From GCA-2748575 sp965222725 (GTDB lineage: Bacteria > Pseudomonadota > Gammaproteobacteria > Pseudomonadales > Ketobacteraceae): a stretch of DNA of 64,000 bases. The position numbers and the translations under genes are program-made. The stretch lies in NCBI GenBank assembly GCA_965222725.1, contig OZ244969.1:2790001-2854000 (forward strand), in the 5' to 3' direction. The notes beneath the pieces were generated by a model. The model did not search any database. It saw nothing but the letters and a program-made list of their open reading frames with translations, and was not told the DNA's origin. Below, one piece after another: positions 60,235-64,000 of this stretch (within the stretch, counting starts at the first letter, position 1; every line of letters starts with the position of its first letter).

Positions 60235-61404
60235 ATGAGTCATTCGTTTCGTGGCAAGTGGAACTATCCCACACCGATTGTGTTTGCACCCGGCGAGATT
60301 GAGCGCCTGCCGGAGCATTGTGCGGCTATGGGAATCAGCAAACCTTTGATAGTGACTGATAGTGCCCTGGCTGCACTGGATTTTTTTAAGGGCTGGCTCG
60401 CCCGGCTGGGTAATCAGGGGTTTGCGTATCAGCTGTTTACCGATGTTAAGCCCAATCCGACCGGCGCCAATGTTACCGCTGGTGTGGATTCTCTGCGGAA
60501 TAATCATTGTGATGGCGTGGTGGCCGTAGGCGGTGGCAGCGCTCTGGATGCCGGCAAAGCCGTTGCGGTGATGGCGCACCAGACGATTGACCTGTTTGAT
60601 CTGGAAGACGTGGGCGACAATTATCTCAAGGCCGATGAAAACGCCATGGCCCCGTGCATTGCCATTCCCACGACGGCGGGCACCGGTTCTGAAGTAGGCC
60701 GCGCCTCGGTGATTCTGGATGAAAAGGTACAGGTAAAGAAAATTATTTTTCACCCCCGTATGCTGCCGGGCCTGGTGATTGCCGATCCGGAACTCACTTT
60801 TGGCTTACCGCCCCATTTAACGGCGGCAACCGGTATGGATGCCTTTATTCACAGTTTTGAAGCCTTTTGTTCGCCGGGGTTTCACCCCATGGCGGATGGT
60901 ATAGCGGTAGAAGGCATGCGCTTGATCTGGCAATGGCTGGAAACCGCCTGTGCCGATCCGCAACATCTGGAAGCCCGCAGCCAGATGCTGGTGGCTTCCA
61001 GCATGGGGGCGACGGCCTTTCAGAAAGGCCTGGGTGCCGTGCATGCCCTGGCGCATCCATTGGGTGCCCTGTACGACAAACATCACGGTTTGCTGAACGC
61101 CATTCTGCTCCCCTATGTGATGCTGGCCAATAAAGAAAAAATTGCTGATCGTATCCGTTATCTGTGCCGTTGCCTGGATATTCCGGGTGGTGAATTTGAT
61201 GATTTTTTTGCGGCGGTGCTGGCCTTTCGGAAACGGTTGGGCATTCCCGCTACCCTGGCGGATATTGGTATTGATGACGCCCAGGCCGACAAGGTAGCAG
61301 CCATGGCCATTGCTGATCCTTCGTCCGGTGGCAACCCGGTTAAGTTGACGGTGGAAGACTACAAAGCGGTATTTTTGTCTGCCGTTAAAGGCAAACTGTT
61401 ATGA
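60235..61404 (+). CDS. Iron-containing alcohol dehydrogenase
   Basis: The dehydroquinate-synthase-like fold shows VVAVGGGSALDAGKAVAV, PTTAGTGSEVGRASVIL, the metal-ligand Asp/His in GMDAFIHSFEAF and the two histidines in GAVHALAHPLGALYDKHHG. The product is 389 residues. ATG 60235 with GAGG upstream is preferred over TTG 60217. It is coupled to the next gene by an ATGA overlap. An alcohol dehydrogenase in the set points to an alcohol-bearing amine substrate. Confidence 0.94.
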   Translation: MSHSFRGKWNYPTPIVFAPGEIERLPEHCAAMGISKPLIVTDSALAALDFFKGWLARLGNQGFAYQLFTDVKPNPTGANVTAGVDSLRNNHCDGVVAVGGGSALDAGKAVAVMAHQTIDLFDLEDVGDNYLKADENAMAPCIAIPTTAGTGSEVGRASVILDEKVQVKKIIFHPRMLPGLVIADPELTFGLPPHLTAATGMDAFIHSFEAFCSPGFHPMADGIAVEGMRLIWQWLETACADPQHLEARSQMLVASSMGATAFQKGLGAVHALAHPLGALYDKHHGLLNAILLPYVMLANKEKIADRIRYLCRCLDIPGGEFDDFFAAVLAFRKRLGIPATLADIGIDDAQADKVAAMAIADPSSGGNPVKLTVEDYKAVFLSAVKGKLL

Positions 61405-62129
61405 GTCTGAAAATCGGCATACTGGAAGCGGATCATGTGGCGGACCACCTCAGGGTAAAACACGGCACTTACCCCGAGATGTTCACCCGCTTGTTGCAGG
61501 CCGCGGATGATACGGTTCAGTGCGATACTTTTACGGTGATTGACGGGATTTACCCCAAAGAGATTCGTTCCTACGATGGATTTTTAATTACCGGTAGCCG
61601 GTTCAGCGCCTACGACAGCGAAACCTGGATTGCCAAACTGATCAGTTACGTTAAAGAGTTGTACCGGGCACGCAAGCCGCTGGTGGGCATTTGTTTTGGC
61701 CACCAGGTAATCGCCCAGGCGTTGGATGGCGCTACCGAAAGAGCCCGGCAGGGTTGGGGGGTGGGCGCTCACAAAGCACGGCTCTATTACAAACCCCAAT
61801 GGATGAAAACCCAGCCTCCCGGGAACGAGTTCACCCTGCTGGTAAGCCATCAGGATCAGGTGGTAAAGCTGCCCAAACATGCGGCCTTGCTGGCGGGCAG
61901 TGTGTTTTGCCCCAATGCCATGTATCAGCTGGGGGAAACCATACTGACCTTTCAGGGGCACCCGGAATTCAACAAGGACTATTGTCGCGGTTTAATGGAC
62001 ATGCGCCACGATCAGCTGGGCCGCGATATCTATAAAAAAGGCGTTGAATCACTCAACGAATCCACTGACTCCGAACTGGTGGCCAAATGGATCGTTGAGT
62101 TTTTCCTTTATAACAAGCAGCAGCCCTGA
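61401..62129 (+). CDS. Class I glutamine amidotransferase-like gamma-glutamyl hydrolase
   Basis: The triad residues are in VGICFGHQVIAQAL (nucleophile cysteine) and LTFQGHPEFNKDY (His-Glu). There is no synthetase partner domain. Stand-alone proteins of this kind hydrolyse gamma-glutamyl amides (IpuF- and PuuD-type activities). In the operon it would release glutamate from the oxidised gamma-glutamyl product. 242 residues; the start overlaps the ADH stop. A CCCTGA...TCAGGG stem lies just beyond the stop. Confidence 0.86.
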   Translation: MSLKIGILEADHVADHLRVKHGTYPEMFTRLLQAADDTVQCDTFTVIDGIYPKEIRSYDGFLITGSRFSAYDSETWIAKLISYVKELYRARKPLVGICFGHQVIAQALDGATERARQGWGVGAHKARLYYKPQWMKTQPPGNEFTLLVSHQDQVVKLPKHAALLAGSVFCPNAMYQLGETILTFQGHPEFNKDYCRGLMDMRHDQLGRDIYKKGVESLNESTDSELVAKWIVEFFLYNKQQP

Positions 62130-62147
62130 ACCGGTGTGGTCAGGGTG

Positions 62148-62912
62148 TTATAGCAATCCGGGAATCAGCGCTTTCCGGTTACCGGGGTAATCAGGGAAAG
62201 TTTCCCGATACCAGCGGTGGTGGGAAACCGCCCTGGGCCCCAGGTTGCAGATAGTGAAAAACGCAAACACCAGTCCGGCTGGCGTCCAGCTCATCATGGC
62301 CCAGCCGGTCCACAATACAATCTCACCAAAATAGTTGGCCGCGGACACAAAGCGGAACATGCCGCCGTTGGGAATCTTGTAGCCGGTTTCCCCGGGCTTT
62401 CTTAACTTAATCAGCACGGAATCCGAGTGGAAGTTAATAATCCAGCCGCTTACCGCCACCACAAGTCCGACAATAAAGCGCGGGTCAGACAGCCAGGCTG
62501 CCGTGGCCAGGTGCTCCATATGGCCCACGGCATAAGCGTTAATAAAACCGTTGGCAGAATTGAATACCAGGCCAAAATATACGGTTTCCATGGGAAGGCG
62601 CTTGTTACTGGCTTTCATGCGCATGGGGTAAATCAGTGCCCGGTAAATGTAGTGACACTGCCACAAGCCAAACAAAACATAGGTTGCCGGGTTCAGGTTG
62701 GTGGCGGCCGCGGTTAACCAGAACACAATGGCAAACGAAAACCACTGGGGCGCTTCAAAAATCAGCCAGCCTTTGCGTTCATCAATGGTGTTCTTCTGAT
62801 TGGGCTTCATGTAGCGGCCGTAGCGGTTGGGCTTTTTGGTGGTACTCCACCAGGTGATTAAACCCAGCAGGGTGATCACTACCATCAGGCCAATATAAAT
62901 GTAGTAGAGCAT
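62148..62912 (-). CDS. Steroid 5-alpha-reductase-like membrane enzyme
   Basis: The C-terminal signature is strong: LRKPGETGYKIPNGGMFRFV, then ANYFGEIVLWTGWA, NLGPRAVSHHRWYRETFPDYP and RKALIP, as in 3-oxo-5-alpha-steroid 4-dehydrogenases. The 254-residue protein has about six to seven membrane segments. The family reduces steroid or sterol double bonds with NADPH; bacterial substrates vary. It is the last gene of a MarR / NTF2-like / reductase operon and converges on the amidotransferase-like gene. Confidence 0.9.
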   Translation of the reverse strand: MLYYIYIGLMVVITLLGLITWWSTTKKPNRYGRYMKPNQKNTIDERKGWLIFEAPQWFSFAIVFWLTAAATNLNPATYVLFGLWQCHYIYRALIYPMRMKASNKRLPMETVYFGLVFNSANGFINAYAVGHMEHLATAAWLSDPRFIVGLVVAVSGWIINFHSDSVLIKLRKPGETGYKIPNGGMFRFVSAANYFGEIVLWTGWAMMSWTPAGLVFAFFTICNLGPRAVSHHRWYRETFPDYPGNRKALIPGLL

Positions 62913-62946
62913 GATTGCCTCCTGTCTGTTGGCTTTTGGGGCCGGG

Positions 62947-63363
62947 TTATTGGCCGGACAGGCAATGGGGATCCCAGAATGCCGTCAGGGTCTGAATCTT
63001 GCCGTTACTGTTAAATTCAAAAATATCCCTGACGTGTAAACACTGGTGGCCTTCGTCGCCATGCATGTGCATGGTAAAGTCCAGCAGGGCGGAATCTCCG
63101 CACACCACCACCTGGTGAATTTCCGGTTCAAAGCGGGTAGGGGACTGTTTGATCTGTTCCCAGAATGCCCTGATCTGATCAATTCCATTAAAGCTGGGTG
63201 AATTGGCGGGATCGGAAAACACGGCATCTTCCGCAAACAGCGCTTCCCGTTTTGCAATATCGTGATCCGTAAAACTGGTGATATAGGTTGTGACTGCAGA
63301 TTCCACCAGCTCCCGTGAGTTGGTTGCCTTGATGGCGCCGTAAAGCGCTTCCATTCCTGACAT
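62947..63363 (-). CDS. NTF2-like/SnoaL-type protein, ketosteroid-isomerase-like
   Basis: The 138-residue protein has the cone-fold pattern ESAVTTYITSFTDHDIAKRE, then LFAEDAVFSDPANSPSFNGID and LLDFTMHMHGDEG, ending LQTLTAFWDP-like. Relatives include delta5-3-ketosteroid isomerase and limonene-epoxide hydrolase. The active-site Asp/Tyr pair of true isomerases cannot be assigned with certainty. It lies 34 bases upstream of the 5-alpha-reductase-like gene, supporting a steroid-like substrate. An overlapping frame-shifted reading is a shadow. Confidence 0.85.
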   Translation of the reverse strand: MSGMEALYGAIKATNSRELVESAVTTYITSFTDHDIAKREALFAEDAVFSDPANSPSFNGIDQIRAFWEQIKQSPTRFEPEIHQVVVCGDSALLDFTMHMHGDEGHQCLHVRDIFEFNSNGKIQTLTAFWDPHCLSGQ

Positions 63364-63387
63364 GATTTTTCCCCCTTTTGATATTTA

Positions 63388-63918
63388 TTAAGTGGCATCT
63401 GCCAGTAGTGAAATCAGCAGATCCAGTTTTCGGTCCATTTGTTGATGTTGTTTGTCGCTTAAAGGTTCCAGCGTTTGCGACAGGGCCTGATTCTGGGCTT
63501 TCACCAGTTTGTCGGTCAGGTTGGTCCCTGTGCGGGTCAGTACAATGGTGCGCTTGCGCCGGTCCGACGGGTGCGGTACCCGTTTGATCAGTTTGCGCTT
63601 TTCCAGCCGGTCCAGTGTGCCGGTCATGCCGGCGCGGGTTTGCCGGGTGGTGTTGGCCAGTTCAGCCGGCTCGGCGGCCACGCCACTGCGCAGGGTCACC
63701 AGCACCTGGTGCTCTACCGGCATCACATCATAGGGCGCCAGATAGGATCTGAGTAACTGGTCATACAAACGCGCAATCACACCCAAACGGCCAAATAATT
63801 CCAGGTGCTGAAAATTCTCGCCGGGAAACTCCCTGCTCAGCCCCGCGGCAAGCTGCTCAAGATAATCTGCCACTTCGGCGGCAAGGTCAGGGTGCTGCTG
63901 TATGTCGCTGGCTTGCAT
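63388..63918 (-). CDS. MarR-family transcriptional regulator
   Basis: The winged helix shows VMPVEHQVLVTLRSG, then AELANTTRQTRAGMTGTLDRLEKRKLIKRVPHPSDRRKRTI divided over recognition helix and wing. 176 residues from ATG 63918. A TTG at 63957 in the same frame lies inside the -10 element and can be excluded. It is first in the operon with the NTF2-like and reductase genes, and a dyad lies over its promoter, so autorepression is likely. Confidence 0.93.
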   Translation of the reverse strand: MQASDIQQHPDLAAEVADYLEQLAAGLSREFPGENFQHLELFGRLGVIARLYDQLLRSYLAPYDVMPVEHQVLVTLRSGVAAEPAELANTTRQTRAGMTGTLDRLEKRKLIKRVPHPSDRRKRTIVLTRTGTNLTDKLVKAQNQALSQTLEPLSDKQHQQMDRKLDLLISLLADAT

Positions 63919-63955
63919 GAAAGATTCCACTGCTGATCCATATATGATTTGTTGC

Positions 63956-63985
63956 AATATAATTAGCTGGCTAACTATATGTCAA
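63956..63985 (-). promoter_or_regulatory. MarR-operon promoter with operator dyad
   Basis: On the minus strand, TTGACA (63985-63980) is a consensus -35. TATATT (63961-63956) is the -10, with an 18-base spacer (17 if TTATAT is used). The spacer is covered by the near-perfect dyad ATAATTAGC-TG-GCTAACTAT (63959-63978), a fitting operator for the MarR protein encoded just downstream. Confidence 0.8.
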
Positions 63986-64000
63986 GAGCCGTATAGTTTT

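Noticed and set aside
63919..63957. Upstream TTG start for the MarR gene
   Set aside because: The codon lies within the -10 element of the apparent promoter, so it would not be in the transcript.

Overview
The window holds two unrelated blocks. Positions 1 to about 28,350 are the right part of an integrated tailed phage. Positions 28,351 to 64,000 are chromosomal genes of a Gammaproteobacterium. Host calls such as hemH, a Bcp-type peroxiredoxin, glpG, the oadGAB sodium pump, RdgC on the phage and a CCA-encoding tRNA-Leu fit that class. The P450, steroid-reductase-like and amine-catabolism genes suggest an aerobic, probably marine or oil/lipid-associated heterotroph. The genus cannot be fixed from the sequence alone.

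Prophage, 1-28,350. A short delayed-early segment (38-4,692) carries RdgC, two proteins of families linked to nucleotide or base modification (DUF1599-like and DUF1643-like), a DnaJ-type zinc-finger protein in the position of a Q-like late regulator, and several small unknowns. A dyad with a -10 element and two terminators (4,711-4,930) mark the switch to the late region. The late region begins with two small membrane proteins (holin/spanin candidates). Two very large surface proteins follow: a beta-helix tailspike-like protein and a 1,067-residue LamG/Ig-like protein. Then comes a complete HK97-type module: HNH nuclease, TerS, TerL, portal, S49-type protease, capsid, connectors, tail terminator, tail tube, G/GT tail chaperones with a -1 frameshift site, tape measure, tail tip and fibre. 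Four genes on the opposite strand (RadC, an HTH protein, two unknowns) close the element. It ends in the 3' half of a tRNA-Arg(ACG) gene, read here as attR. The integrase and the other attachment site lie to the left of the window.

Host 28,529-36,535: an unknown protein; a TetR gene divergent from a PLP decarboxylase and an M23-type peptidase gene; a 53-residue membrane peptide; a VOC protein and cytochrome P450 pair behind twin CTTTAC-N4-GTAAAG dyads; a TetR and SRPBCC pair; tRNA-Leu(CAG).

Host 37,055-57,151: the oadGAB sodium pump; an unknown regulatory-size protein; a Ser/Thr kinase with a second, catalytically broken kinase domain; ferrochelatase; peroxiredoxin; GlpG rhomboid; lytic transglycosylase; a GAF-PAS-GGDEF-EAL protein; a lipoprotein phosphoesterase; a 7TMR-DISM hybrid kinase; a CDGSH protein; a glycerophosphodiesterase; a VOC lyase; a MATE pump.

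Host 57,394-63,985: a four-gene cassette (glutamine-synthetase-like ligase, aldehyde dehydrogenase, iron alcohol dehydrogenase, class I amidotransferase-like hydrolase) that reads as catabolism of an amino alcohol through gamma-glutamyl intermediates. It converges on a MarR / NTF2-like / steroid 5-alpha-reductase-like operon. No CRISPR array, insertion sequence or rRNA gene was seen.
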